64,000 nucleotides of DNA. Origin: Micromonospora noduli. GTDB taxonomy: Bacteria; Actinomycetota; Actinomycetes; Mycobacteriales; Micromonosporaceae. Shown here one piece after another: positions 26,392 to 33,485 of this stretch. The stretch is taken from assembly GCF_003264365.1 (NCBI RefSeq), contig NZ_PYAK01000025.1, forward strand, positions 27,971 through 91,970. The letters are read 5' to 3'. The position numbers were made by a program, and so were the translations under genes. The stretch's first letter is position 1. Every line of letters starts with the position of its first letter. The notes beneath the pieces are model-generated. The model ran no database searches, had not been told where the DNA came from, and saw nothing but the letters and a program-made list of their open reading frames with translations.

Positions 26392-27561
26392 TCAGGGATG
26401 CAGAACGCTGCGCAGACAGCCGTCCTCCTTCTTCTCGAACAGCTCGTACCCCTGGGCGCCCTGCTCCAGGGAGAGCGGGTGGGTGGCCAGATAACCAGGG
26501 TCGATCTCGCCGGCGGCGAGCCGGTCAAGCAACATCGGGATGTAGCGCTGCGCGTGCATCTGCCCCATCCGCAGCACCAGGGCCTTGTTCATGGCCGCGC
26601 CAAGCGGAAACTTGTCGACCAGGCCGGCGTACACACCGACGATGCTCACCGTGCCGCCCTTGCGGCACGCCATGATCGCCTGGCGGACCGAGGTCGGGCG
26701 GTCGGTCTGCAACCGCGCCGCCTGCTTCACCCGGTCGTACGCGTAGGTCGGTCCGACGTCGTGCGACTCCATTCCGACGGCCTCGATGCAGGCGTCCGGC
26801 CCGCGCCCGGCGGTCAGCTCCCGCAGCGCCTCCAGCACGTCGGTCTCCGCGTAGTTGATCGTCTCGACCCCGATCCGTTCGGTGGCGGTCCTGAGCCGAT
26901 CCGGGAATCGGTCGATCATGATGACCCGCTCGGCGCCCAGGAGTTGCGCCGAACGGGCCGCCATCTGACCAACGCCCCCAGCACCCCAGACGGCCACCAC
27001 CTCGCCACCGGTGAGCCCGCAGAAGTCCGCCGCCATCCACCCGGTGGGCATCGCGTCGGAGGCGAACACCACCGAGTCGTCCGGCACCCCGTCGGGTACG
27101 GCGAAGGCGCCGATGTCGCCGAACGGCACCCTGATGTACTCGGCGTGTGATCCCGAGTAGCCGCCGGCGGCGTGCGAGTAGCCCAGGATGCCGGCCGGCG
27201 AGTGCCCCCACAGCTTCTCGGTGAACACCGGTTGCGGATTGGAGTTGTCGCAGAGCGAGTACTGCTCGGTCCGGCAGTACCAACAGCCACCGCAGGCGAC
27301 CACCGACCCCACCACCACCCGGTCGCCGACCCGGTGCCGCCGTACGCCGGGCCCGGTCTCCACCACCTCGCCCATGAACTCGTGGCCGAGGATGTCCCCC
27401 TCCCGCATCGCCGGCAGGTACCCGTTGATCAGGTGCAGGTCGGAGCCGCAGACGCTGCTGGCCCGGACCCGGACGATGATGTCCCCCTCGGCGCGGATCT
27501 GGGGCTCCGGCACGTCCCGGACGGCCAGCTTGCCGACGCCTTCCCAGCAGAGCGCCCTCAC
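26392..27561 (-). CDS. Zinc-dependent alcohol dehydrogenase (MDR family)
   Basis: A 389-residue medium-chain dehydrogenase. Catalytic zinc ligands C38, H60 and E61 (VCGSDLHL, GHEFMGE), structural zinc cysteines C90, C93, C96 and C104, and the nucleotide loop GAGGVG at 193-198 are all present. The insert after GMESHDVGPTYAYDRVKQ is typical of the glutathione-independent formaldehyde dehydrogenase-like group. Substrate unknown; an alcohol or aldehyde made elsewhere in the cell is likely. GTG start at 27561 overlaps the SRPBCC stop (GTGA) with GGGAGGAC upstream. It converges on the P450 gene. Confidence 0.92.
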   Translation of the reverse strand: MRALCWEGVGKLAVRDVPEPQIRAEGDIIVRVRASSVCGSDLHLINGYLPAMREGDILGHEFMGEVVETGPGVRRHRVGDRVVVGSVVACGGCWYCRTEQYSLCDNSNPQPVFTEKLWGHSPAGILGYSHAAGGYSGSHAEYIRVPFGDIGAFAVPDGVPDDSVVFASDAMPTGWMAADFCGLTGGEVVAVWGAGGVGQMAARSAQLLGAERVIMIDRFPDRLRTATERIGVETINYAETDVLEALRELTAGRGPDACIEAVGMESHDVGPTYAYDRVKQAARLQTDRPTSVRQAIMACRKGGTVSIVGVYAGLVDKFPLGAAMNKALVLRMGQMHAQRYIPMLLDRLAAGEIDPGYLATHPLSLEQGAQGYELFEKKEDGCLRSVLHP

Positions 27562-28196
27562 GCCCGTCCTCCCGTCATCAGCTTCTCCCGCACCTTGTCG
27601 GTCGCCTTCTCCTGGGCGGGGCTCCGGCCGGACGGGTCTTCCCGGGTGTCCACCACCTGGCCACACTCGATCAGCGCCTTCACCCGCCGCAGCGCGTCCC
27701 GCAGCGCCAGGTCCGGCTCGTCGCCGCTGACCAGGCCAGCCAACCGACGCACCGGACCGGAGCGGTAGCGCAGCTCGGCCCGGATCTCCGTGCCCCGGCC
27801 CTGGGGTGCTTCGGTCAGCTCGATCCGTCCCAGCTGCGGCATCGGCCCGTCCTCGACCCGCCACATCAGGGTGCCCGTCCCCTCAACGGTGATCTCGGCC
27901 TGCCACTGCGTCTCACCGCCGGCCCGGTCGCGGGCCACGCACCGCCAACGCCGCTCGTCGAGCTGCTGCAACGTGGCCCACCCGGCCAGCGCGCGGTCCA
28001 GCCGTTCGCGGTCGGTCCAGAAGCCGATCACCTCGTCCCGGGACCGGTCCACTGTCACCCCGCGACGCACCACGTACCAACCGTCCTGTCGCTCCGGCTG
28101 ATGCCGATGCCGACGGCGGGCCGCCGCCCGCCCCACGCCGACCGCCGTCGCCGCGGTGACGCCGAGAAGCGCCCACCTGGTTCCGTTGTTGGTCAT
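27558..28196 (-). CDS. SRPBCC family protein (START/cyclase fold)
   Basis: A 212-residue protein with an N-terminal hydrophobic segment (ALLGVTAATAVGVG) and an Arg/His-rich stretch, then a SRPBCC domain: VVRRGVTVDRSRDEVIGFWTDRERLDRALAGW and later GRIELTEAPQGRGTEIRAELRYRSGPV. The fold binds hydrophobic ligands; ligand unknown. ATG at 28196 is chosen because GGAGGAGATAG precedes it; an in-frame start six codons upstream has no support. A sigma-B-like promoter (28251-28275) drives it and the coupled dehydrogenase gene. Confidence 0.85.
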   Translation of the reverse strand: MTNNGTRWALLGVTAATAVGVGRAAARRRHRHQPERQDGWYVVRRGVTVDRSRDEVIGFWTDRERLDRALAGWATLQQLDERRWRCVARDRAGGETQWQAEITVEGTGTLMWRVEDGPMPQLGRIELTEAPQGRGTEIRAELRYRSGPVRRLAGLVSGDEPDLALRDALRRVKALIECGQVVDTREDPSGRSPAQEKATDKVREKLMTGGRA

Positions 28197-28250
28197 CACG
28201 TCTATCTCCTCCACCCGGACAACCGGGCATGGACAGCTCTTAGGGCAGCG

Positions 28251-28275
28251 CTACCCGGGGTCCGGCAGTCGAAAC
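28251..28275 (-). promoter_or_regulatory. Sigma-B-like promoter for the SRPBCC-dehydrogenase operon
   Basis: On the minus strand GTTT (28272-28275), 15 nt, then GGGTAG (28251-28256), matching the actinobacterial sigma-B type consensus GNNT-N14-16-GGGTA(C/T) except for the final base. The ATG lies about 55 nt downstream. Confidence 0.55.
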
Positions 28276-28283
28276 GACCCGCT

Positions 28284-28308
28284 GTTTGATCGACGGAAAT
28301 GCGGGCAG
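28284..28308 (+). promoter_or_regulatory. Second sigma-B-like promoter, divergent, for the glycosyltransferase
   Basis: GTTT (28284-28287), 15 nt, GGGCAG (28303-28308), 46 nt before the ATG at 28354. Weaker match than its divergent partner (C for T in GGGTA), but the same spacing. Confidence 0.4.
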
Positions 28309-28353
28309 ATGCTGCTCAACACCGACCGCGACCCTGTCCGCCACGGAGTTGCC

Positions 28354-29424
28354 ATGTCCTCGTTCAGCCCTACTGAAGACGCCACCCGCCGGTGGGAGGT
28401 CGCGCCCGAGGGCGCCGGCACGTCGCCGGTCCGGCTACCGATGACGTACGTGCTGCCGCTGCGCTGGCACACCGACAGCGGCCTGGCCGAGCTGACCGAC
28501 TACCTGCGCTGGCTCGGTCACCGGGCGGAGGTGCTCGTGGTCGACGGCTCACCTCCGGACATCTTCGCCCGGCACGCCGAGGCGTGGCGGGGGCTGGTCC
28601 GGCACCTCCCACCGGATCCGAGTGAGCGTGGGCTCAACGGCAAGGTGCTGGGCGTACACACCGGCGTCCGCGCCGCCGGCCACGAGCACGTGGTGATCGC
28701 CGACGACGACGTCCGGTACGACGAGTCCGCGCTGAGCGCGGTACACCGGTTGCTGGGCCGGGCCGACGTGGTACGACCGCAGAACTACTTCGACCCGCTG
28801 CCCTGGCACGCCTGGTGGGACACCGGCCGCACGCTGCTCAACCGGGCGCTCGGAGCGGACTACCCGGGCACCCTTGCCGTGCGGCGCAGCACCTTCCTCG
28901 CCATGGGCGGGTACGACCCGGACGTGCTCTTCGAGAACCTGGAGCTGATCCGCACGGTGCGCGGGTACGGCGGCACCGAGGCCGCCCCGGCCTGGCTGTA
29001 CGTCCGCCGGCTGCCTCCGGAAGCCGCGCATTTCCGTGGTCAACGGGTCCGACAGGCGTACGACGATCTGGCTCAGCCGGCTCGCCTGCTGATCGCGCTC
29101 GCGGTACTGCCGGCGCTGGCGGCGGCGGTCGCGTCGCGCCGCCCCAGGCTGCTGCTCGGCGCGGCGGCCGGGGTCGTCGCCCTGGCCGAGACGGGTCGCC
29201 GCCGCGCCGGCGGCACCCGGGTGTTTCCGCCGGCCACGGCACTGGCGGCCCCACTCTGGCTGCTGGAACGCGGTGTGTGCGGCTGGCTGGCGGTCACCCA
29301 ACGCCTCCTGCTGGGCGGTGTCCGCTACGGCGACACCCGAATCCGCCGAGCCGCCAACCCCGCCCCGCGCAACCCACGGCTCCCCGCGATCTTGCACTTT
29401 CGGTTGGGACGAAACCGCCGGTAG
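28354..29424 (+). CDS. Glycosyltransferase family 2 membrane protein
   Basis: A 356-residue GT-A glycosyltransferase. After MTYVLPLRWHTDSGLAELTDYL comes VLVVDGSPPDIF, the DXD-type metal site VVIADDDVRYD near 117, and the acceptor region GTLAVRRSTFLAMGGYDPDVLFENLEL. The C-terminal third has two hydrophobic segments (about 250-290) and then a basic tail. It transfers a sugar from a nucleotide donor to an unknown acceptor at the membrane. ATG at 28354 has GGAG seven bases upstream. Its last dozen codons are built from one half of a palindromic repeat (29385-29460), so the native C-terminus may have been replaced. Confidence 0.88.
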   Translation: MSSFSPTEDATRRWEVAPEGAGTSPVRLPMTYVLPLRWHTDSGLAELTDYLRWLGHRAEVLVVDGSPPDIFARHAEAWRGLVRHLPPDPSERGLNGKVLGVHTGVRAAGHEHVVIADDDVRYDESALSAVHRLLGRADVVRPQNYFDPLPWHAWWDTGRTLLNRALGADYPGTLAVRRSTFLAMGGYDPDVLFENLELIRTVRGYGGTEAAPAWLYVRRLPPEAAHFRGQRVRQAYDDLAQPARLLIALAVLPALAAAVASRRPRLLLGAAAGVVALAETGRRRAGGTRVFPPATALAAPLWLLERGVCGWLAVTQRLLLGGVRYGDTRIRRAANPAPRNPRLPAILHFRLGRNRR

Positions 29425-29460
29425 GCCCACAGAACTCCAGCCGAGTACCGCAAGATCGCG
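29385..29460. repeat. Palindromic element with GCAAGATCGCG ends, overlapping the glycosyltransferase 3' end
   Basis: CGCGATCTTGC (29385-29395) and its exact complement GCAAGATCGCG (29450-29460) bound a 76-base segment that contains the last codons and stop of the glycosyltransferase. The same 11-mer occurs at 63928-63938. It looks like an inserted dispersed palindrome. Confidence 0.6.
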
Positions 29461-29470
29461 CTGACCCCAA

Positions 29471-29514
29471 CGCGACAGCTCGCGGGCACCAGAGGGTGAC
29501 CGCGAGCTGTCGCG
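29471..29514. terminator. Bidirectional terminator between convergent genes
   Basis: A perfect 15-bp stem (29471-29485 with 29500-29514), extended by flanking ACCCC/GGGGGT pairing, 14-nt loop, between the glycosyltransferase and DUF3618 genes. Confidence 0.75.
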
Positions 29515-29530
29515 CTGGTTGGGGGTGGGG

Positions 29531-30148
29531 TCAGGGAGTGGCGTGGTCCTTTACCTGGTGGGCGGCGGACTTCGTGTCGTCCTTGACCGCGTGCACGGCG
29601 TCCTGAGCGGTGGACTTCACCGACTCGGCGGCCTGCTGGGCCGGCTCGCGCAGCTCGCCGGCCACCTCGCCCAGCTTCTCCTTCACGGCCCCGCTGTGCT
29701 CGCTGACCTTGGCCTTCACCTGGGTGGCGGCCTGCTGCTCGCGGCGGGAGGCCGGGATCAGCGACGAGGCCAGCCAGCCGACCCCGAACGCGATCAGGCC
29801 GGCGGCGAGAGGGTTGCCCTGGGACTTCTGCCGGATCACCCGCGGCGCGCTCTGCGCGGCATCGCTGACAGTGGTCGCCGCCGAGTGCGCGGCGTCGCTG
29901 ACGCTGGAGGCCGCCGACGAGGCGCGGTCACCCACCGAGTGGGCGGCCTGGCCGGTGCCGTGGCCGAGGTCAGACGCGGTTCCCATGACCTTGTCCCTCA
30001 CATTCTGCAGAGCGGAACGGGCCCGCTGCTTACGGTCGTCGACGATGCGGCTCGGGCTGACCTTGTACGCCAACGCATCCACATCGGAGCTGAGACTGTT
30101 ACGGGTGGCTTCGATCTCCCGGCGGATCTGATCGGGATCGGTGCTCAT
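29531..30148 (-). CDS. DUF3618 domain-containing protein
   Basis: A 205-residue protein starting STDPDQIRREIEATRNSLSSDVDAL, the DUF3618 signature, then a long Ala/Ser-rich helical stretch of repeats like SVSDAAHSAATT, one membrane segment (NPLAAGLIAFGVGWLASSLIP, near 110-130) and a C-terminal amphipathic coil resembling apolipoprotein or LEA-type repeats. Members sit next to holin-like and stress membrane proteins in actinobacteria and probably help membrane or envelope integrity; function unproven. It overlaps the preceding gene (ATGA) and ends the three-gene unit. Confidence 0.88.
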   Translation of the reverse strand: MSTDPDQIRREIEATRNSLSSDVDALAYKVSPSRIVDDRKQRARSALQNVRDKVMGTASDLGHGTGQAAHSVGDRASSAASSVSDAAHSAATTVSDAAQSAPRVIRQKSQGNPLAAGLIAFGVGWLASSLIPASRREQQAATQVKAKVSEHSGAVKEKLGEVAGELREPAQQAAESVKSTAQDAVHAVKDDTKSAAHQVKDHATP

Positions 30149-30612
30149 CGGGTGACTCCCTCCGGGTGCGGCTTGAGCGCGTCGGGGATCCGCTGCACGC
30201 TGTCGTTGGTCTGCTGGAGCCCGCGTACGTGCTGGGCGTTCTTCTTGGCCTTCGAGTAGAGGACCGCGGCGACCGCGGCCCAGATCACAGCCACGATCAG
30301 CGCGGCCAGGCCGGAGTCCATGACGTTGTCCAGGAACTGCCAGATGGCGATGGACACGAAGAGGGCCACCATGTAGCCGCCGAAGCCGGCACCGCCGAAG
30401 AGGCCCGCGGCCTTACCGGCCTTCTTGCCCTCCTGGCGGATCTCGGCCTTGGCCAGCTCAACCTCCTGACGCATCAGCGTCGACAGGTCCGTGGTGACCT
30501 GACGCATCAGGTCACCCAGCGAGCTGCCCTTCACCTCCGACGCGGTGTGCGGGGCACCCGCGTCGGGGTGGTAACCGGAGTCCAGTCCGGACCCCTGCGT
30601 CGGCATGCTCAT
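30145..30612 (-). CDS. Phage holin family protein (actinobacterial holin-X type)
   Basis: A 155-residue protein with an N-terminal SLGDLMRQVTTDLSTLMRQEVELAKAEIRQEGKKAGK helix and two membrane segments (about 72-95 and 100-122). Despite the Pfam name, such genes are common chromosomal companions of DUF3618 proteins and carry no lysis function; no lysin or phage gene is present. ATG at 30612 follows GGGAGG. It lies 31 bases after the preceding gene and overlaps the DUF3618 start. Confidence 0.87.
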   Translation of the reverse strand: MSMPTQGSGLDSGYHPDAGAPHTASEVKGSSLGDLMRQVTTDLSTLMRQEVELAKAEIRQEGKKAGKAAGLFGGAGFGGYMVALFVSIAIWQFLDNVMDSGLAALIVAVIWAAVAAVLYSKAKKNAQHVRGLQQTNDSVQRIPDALKPHPEGVTR

Positions 30613-30643
30613 GCCGTCGCCTCCCTTCGGATGACTCGGCGGC

Positions 30644-31489
30644 TCACGGGCGAGGGCTACCGCTGGACGGCACGCCCGGCAGCGGGTCGGTCTGGGTCAC
30701 CGGCGGCAGCGGCTGGCCGGTGCCGGAGTGCTCCGGGTACTCGCCCTGGCCCGGCTCGACGGAGCCGCCGGGCGCCGGGTCGGCGTAGGTACCGGGCGTC
30801 TGGTCGGTGTAGCCACCGGACGTCGGCGGGGTGTGCGTACCGGGGGTCGGGTCGAGGTAGCCGCCCGGCGGAACGGCGTCCGGCACCGCGCGGGCCGCCG
30901 GCGGCTGCGTCGGGATCACGGCGGTCTGCTCCGGGTCGTACGCTCCGGCGCCCCGGAAGGTCGAGGAACCGTTGCCGGAGTCGTCGCCGGCGGCCGAGAT
31001 GCCACGGGTCAGCCGGCCGGCCAGCACACCGAGCACCGCCGCGCCGACCAGGAAGGTGCCCGGGTTACGCCGCGCGTAGTCGCGTACCTCGGTGATCAGG
31101 TCGCCGGGCTCGCGCTGCTCAAGCCAACCGGCGACGCCCTGCACCCGGTCGGCGGCCTGGCGGGCCAGCTCGGTCACCGGGCCGGCCTGGCCACCCTGCT
31201 CGGCCATCGAGCGCATCTCGTCGGCCAGCGAACGCAGCCCACCGGCGGCTCGGCGCTGCTGCTCACCGGTCTGGCTGGCGAGCTGGCTGCGGGCCTCGCC
31301 GTACAGGTTGCGGGCCTGCCGGGCCGCCTCACGGCCGACCTCGGTGCCCTGCTCCTTGGCGGTCTGGGCGACCGCACCACCTGCCTGCGCGGCCTCCGAC
31401 CCGACCTGGCGCGCCTGGTCGCGGACGCCACCGCCGTTGGTCGACTGCTGCCCGTACGTGGAAGACGTGGGTGAAAGATCGTAAGTCAT
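30644..31489 (-). CDS. Membrane-anchored hypothetical protein with Pro/Gly/Thr-rich tail
   Basis: A 281-residue protein of unknown function. A helical N-terminal half (AAQAGGAVAQTAKEQGTEVGREAARQ...) resembles the repeats in DUF3618 proteins, followed by one membrane segment (RNPGTFLVGAAVLGVLAGRL) and a disordered tail with PGT/GGY repeats. ATG at 31489 (MTYDLSPTSS) is chosen because GGAAGGGAAAT precedes it. It is the first gene of a three-gene unit with the holin-like and DUF3618 genes, and the promoter at 31568-31592 matches the sigma-B type. Confidence 0.78.
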   Translation of the reverse strand: MTYDLSPTSSTYGQQSTNGGGVRDQARQVGSEAAQAGGAVAQTAKEQGTEVGREAARQARNLYGEARSQLASQTGEQQRRAAGGLRSLADEMRSMAEQGGQAGPVTELARQAADRVQGVAGWLEQREPGDLITEVRDYARRNPGTFLVGAAVLGVLAGRLTRGISAAGDDSGNGSSTFRGAGAYDPEQTAVIPTQPPAARAVPDAVPPGGYLDPTPGTHTPPTSGGYTDQTPGTYADPAPGGSVEPGQGEYPEHSGTGQPLPPVTQTDPLPGVPSSGSPRP

Positions 31490-31567
31490 GATTTCCCTTC
31501 CGCTCAGAAAGTCGTAGCGGTTGTGCTGGGGGGATGCGACGCGTTGCCGCCGCCGCTGACCATTCAC

Positions 31568-31592
31568 CTACCCTCCGTTCTGGCTTCCATAC
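31568..31592 (-). promoter_or_regulatory. Sigma-B-like promoter of the DUF3618/holin operon
   Basis: On the minus strand GTAT (31589-31592), 15 nt, GGGTAG (31568-31573), about 79 nt before the ATG at 31489. Fits GNNT-N14-16-GGGTA. Confidence 0.5.
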
Positions 31593-31718
31593 CTCTTCGT
31601 GCATTTATCTGCGCGGCCCACCGGTTGGTCTTCAAAATGGAGGATCGTCGGGCTGCGTCACGTCGCCGCTGCGGACAGTGAGGTTCGCGAGGCCGGTAGA
31701 TCCACGGAGGGGGCAGCG

Positions 31719-32210
31719 ATGGCACGAGACGCACGAGGCGGCCGAGCGGCCGGCCCACGACCCCGGGTCCAGTTGGCCGCACTGGTAGTGGCCGGGGTCT
31801 TCCTGTTGATCGGCGTCCTCGGCTTCATCCCCGGCATCACCACCGAGTACGGCGAGCTGCGGTTCGCCGGGCACCACTCGGACGCCAACCTGCTCGGGCT
31901 GTTCCAGGTGTCGATCCTGCACAACGCGGTGCACCTGCTCTTCGGGTTGGCCGGCCTGGTGCTGGCCCGCAGCGTCGCCGGTGCCCGCGTCTTCCTGGCC
32001 GCCGGTGGCGCGACCTACCTTGCTCTCTGGCTGTACGGCCTGGCGATCGAGGCGGTCAACCCGGAGGCCGGGGCGAACATCCTGCCGGTCAACGACGCCG
32101 ACAACTGGCTGCACCTCGCGCTCGGCTTCGGGATGCTCGCGCTCGGGCTGCTGCTGTCGAACCAGGCCGGCACCGGCGGACGCCTGGACAGCCCCGCCGA
32201 CCGGCAGTGA
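31719..32210 (+). CDS. DUF4383 domain-containing membrane protein
   Basis: A 163-residue protein with four membrane segments. The family core reads LIGVLGFIPGITTEY..., LLGLFQVSILHNAVHLLFGLAGLVLARS and NWLHLALGFGMLALGLLL. Paired histidines in the second and fourth segments (HNAVHLLFG, NWLHL) are conserved in the family. Function unknown; members are typical of actinobacterial stress regulons. ATG at 31719 follows ACGGAGGGGG. It diverges from the DUF3618 operon and precedes the DUF6766 gene. Confidence 0.88.
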   Translation: MARDARGGRAAGPRPRVQLAALVVAGVFLLIGVLGFIPGITTEYGELRFAGHHSDANLLGLFQVSILHNAVHLLFGLAGLVLARSVAGARVFLAAGGATYLALWLYGLAIEAVNPEAGANILPVNDADNWLHLALGFGMLALGLLLSNQAGTGGRLDSPADRQ

Positions 32211-32224
32211 ACTGGACTTTTGTG

Positions 32225-32251
32225 GTTTCGCGGTCACGCCCGCAGGGGTAA
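32225..32251 (+). promoter_or_regulatory. Possible sigma-B-like promoter for the DUF6766 gene
   Basis: GTTT (32225-32228), 17 nt, GGGTAA (32246-32251), 25 nt before the ATG at 32277. Spacing is one base longer than the usual upper limit. Confidence 0.4.
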
Positions 32252-32276
32252 ATCGACCGGCGAAGGAGGTACGACC

Positions 32277-32936
32277 ATGCCTCGTTGGCTACGTGACAAC
32301 GCCCTGGCCGTCGCCATGCTGGGGGCGTTCCTGGTCTTTCTGGTGTTGCAGAGCGTCTTCGGGTGGCAGACCCACAATGAGGAGCTGACCGAGTTCGGGG
32401 CCGCGCCGCTGAGCTGGCCGGCGTACCTGACCAGTGGGCACTTCGCCGAGTCGGTCTTCGAGAACTGGGAGTCCGAGTTCCTCCAGATGGGCGGGTACGT
32501 GCTGCTCACCGCGTACCTGGTCCAGCGGGGCTCGGCCGAGTCGAAGCCGATGGACCAGACCGACCGACCGGAGGACGACGAGCGCCGGGCGACCCCGCAG
32601 TCACCCTGGCCGGTGCGCGTCGGCGGCCTGCCGTTGGTGATCTACCGGAACAGCCTCTCCCTCGCCCTGCTGCTGATCTTCGCCGGTTCGTTCGTCGGTC
32701 ACCTGCTCGGTGGCACCGCCGCGTACAACCAGGAGCAGGCGCTCCAGAGCGGGGCGCCGCCGATCGGGGTGTGGGAGTTCCTCGGCACCAGCGACTTCTG
32801 GTTCCAGTCCATGCAGAACTGGCAGAGCGAGTTTCTCGCGGTCGGCGCGCTGATCCTGCTGAGCATCGTGCTGCGCCAGCACGCCTCGCCGGAGTCGAAG
32901 CCGGTGACCGTCGAGCACGCCAGCACCGGCGCCTGA
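32277..32936 (+). CDS. DUF6766 family membrane protein with two-fold internal repeat
   Basis: A 219-residue protein with four membrane segments arranged as two similar halves. The first half ends ENWESEFLQMGGYVLLTAYLVQRGSAESKP and the second QNWQSEFLAVGALILLSIVLRQHASPESKP, so the gene arose by internal duplication. The family is uncharacterised and common in actinobacteria and other stress-tolerant soil bacteria. ATG at 32277 has an excellent AAGGAGGT. It follows the DUF4383 gene by 66 bases with its own candidate promoter. Confidence 0.87.
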   Translation: MPRWLRDNALAVAMLGAFLVFLVLQSVFGWQTHNEELTEFGAAPLSWPAYLTSGHFAESVFENWESEFLQMGGYVLLTAYLVQRGSAESKPMDQTDRPEDDERRATPQSPWPVRVGGLPLVIYRNSLSLALLLIFAGSFVGHLLGGTAAYNQEQALQSGAPPIGVWEFLGTSDFWFQSMQNWQSEFLAVGALILLSIVLRQHASPESKPVTVEHASTGA

Positions 32937-32965
32937 AACGCGAAGCGGCGGCGACGCCGCGGCCG

Positions 32966-33415
32966 TCAGGCCGCGACCGGCAACCGCTTGGCGAAACAGA
33001 CGCTGTACGGGTTGCCCACGTACTCGCCGTAGACCGGGATCCGCTGGTAGCCACACGCGGTGTACAGGGCGACAGCGGCCGGCAGGTAGGTGCCCGTCTC
33101 CAGGCAGACGACCGAGTGCCCCTGCCGGAACGCGCACTCCTCCAGCGCGGCGAGCAACTGGCGACCGATCCCCCGCCCCCGGTACGCGGGCCGGACGTAC
33201 ATCCGCTTGACCTCGCCGGTCTCGGCATCGAGCGACTGGAGTCCGCCGCAGGCGACCGCCCGACCGTTCACCACCACCGCCAGGTAGCGGACGTCGTCGT
33301 GGGGGACGAAGACCTGCCCGTCCAACCCCCCATCGGCCTCGCGCAGCTCACGCTGCTGCGCGATGACCAGGGCGGCGATCTCCGGATCGGTGGCAGGCCG
33401 GGACTCGATCAGCAT
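32966..33415 (-). CDS. GNAT family N-acetyltransferase
   Basis: A 149-residue GNAT acyltransferase. It shows the acetyl-CoA loop RGRGIGRQLLAALEECA preceded by VKRMYVRPAYRG, and the C-terminal LYTACGYQRIPVYGEYVGNPYSVCFAK. It transfers an acetyl group from acetyl-CoA to an unknown amine. Two starts are adjacent (GTG 33418, ATG 33415); the ATG is chosen because TAGCGT lies 6 nt upstream of it, consistent with a leaderless message. Confidence 0.9.
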   Translation of the reverse strand: MLIESRPATDPEIAALVIAQQRELREADGGLDGQVFVPHDDVRYLAVVVNGRAVACGGLQSLDAETGEVKRMYVRPAYRGRGIGRQLLAALEECAFRQGHSVVCLETGTYLPAAVALYTACGYQRIPVYGEYVGNPYSVCFAKRLPVAA

Positions 33416-33421
33416 CACCCC

Positions 33422-33427
33422 ACGCTA
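33422..33427 (-). promoter_or_regulatory. -10 box for a probably leaderless GNAT transcript
   Basis: TAGCGT on the minus strand, 6 nt before the ATG at 33415. This spacing selects ATG over the overlapping GTG. Confidence 0.45.
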
Positions 33428-33485
33428 GGACGCGTGGATTTCGGGGAGGTTTCCGGAAATCAACCCCACCACGGACCGCAACGGA

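Noticed and set aside
30145..30612. Holin gene as a sign of a prophage
   Set aside because: No lysin, structural or integrase gene; this holin-like family is a normal chromosomal companion of DUF3618 proteins.
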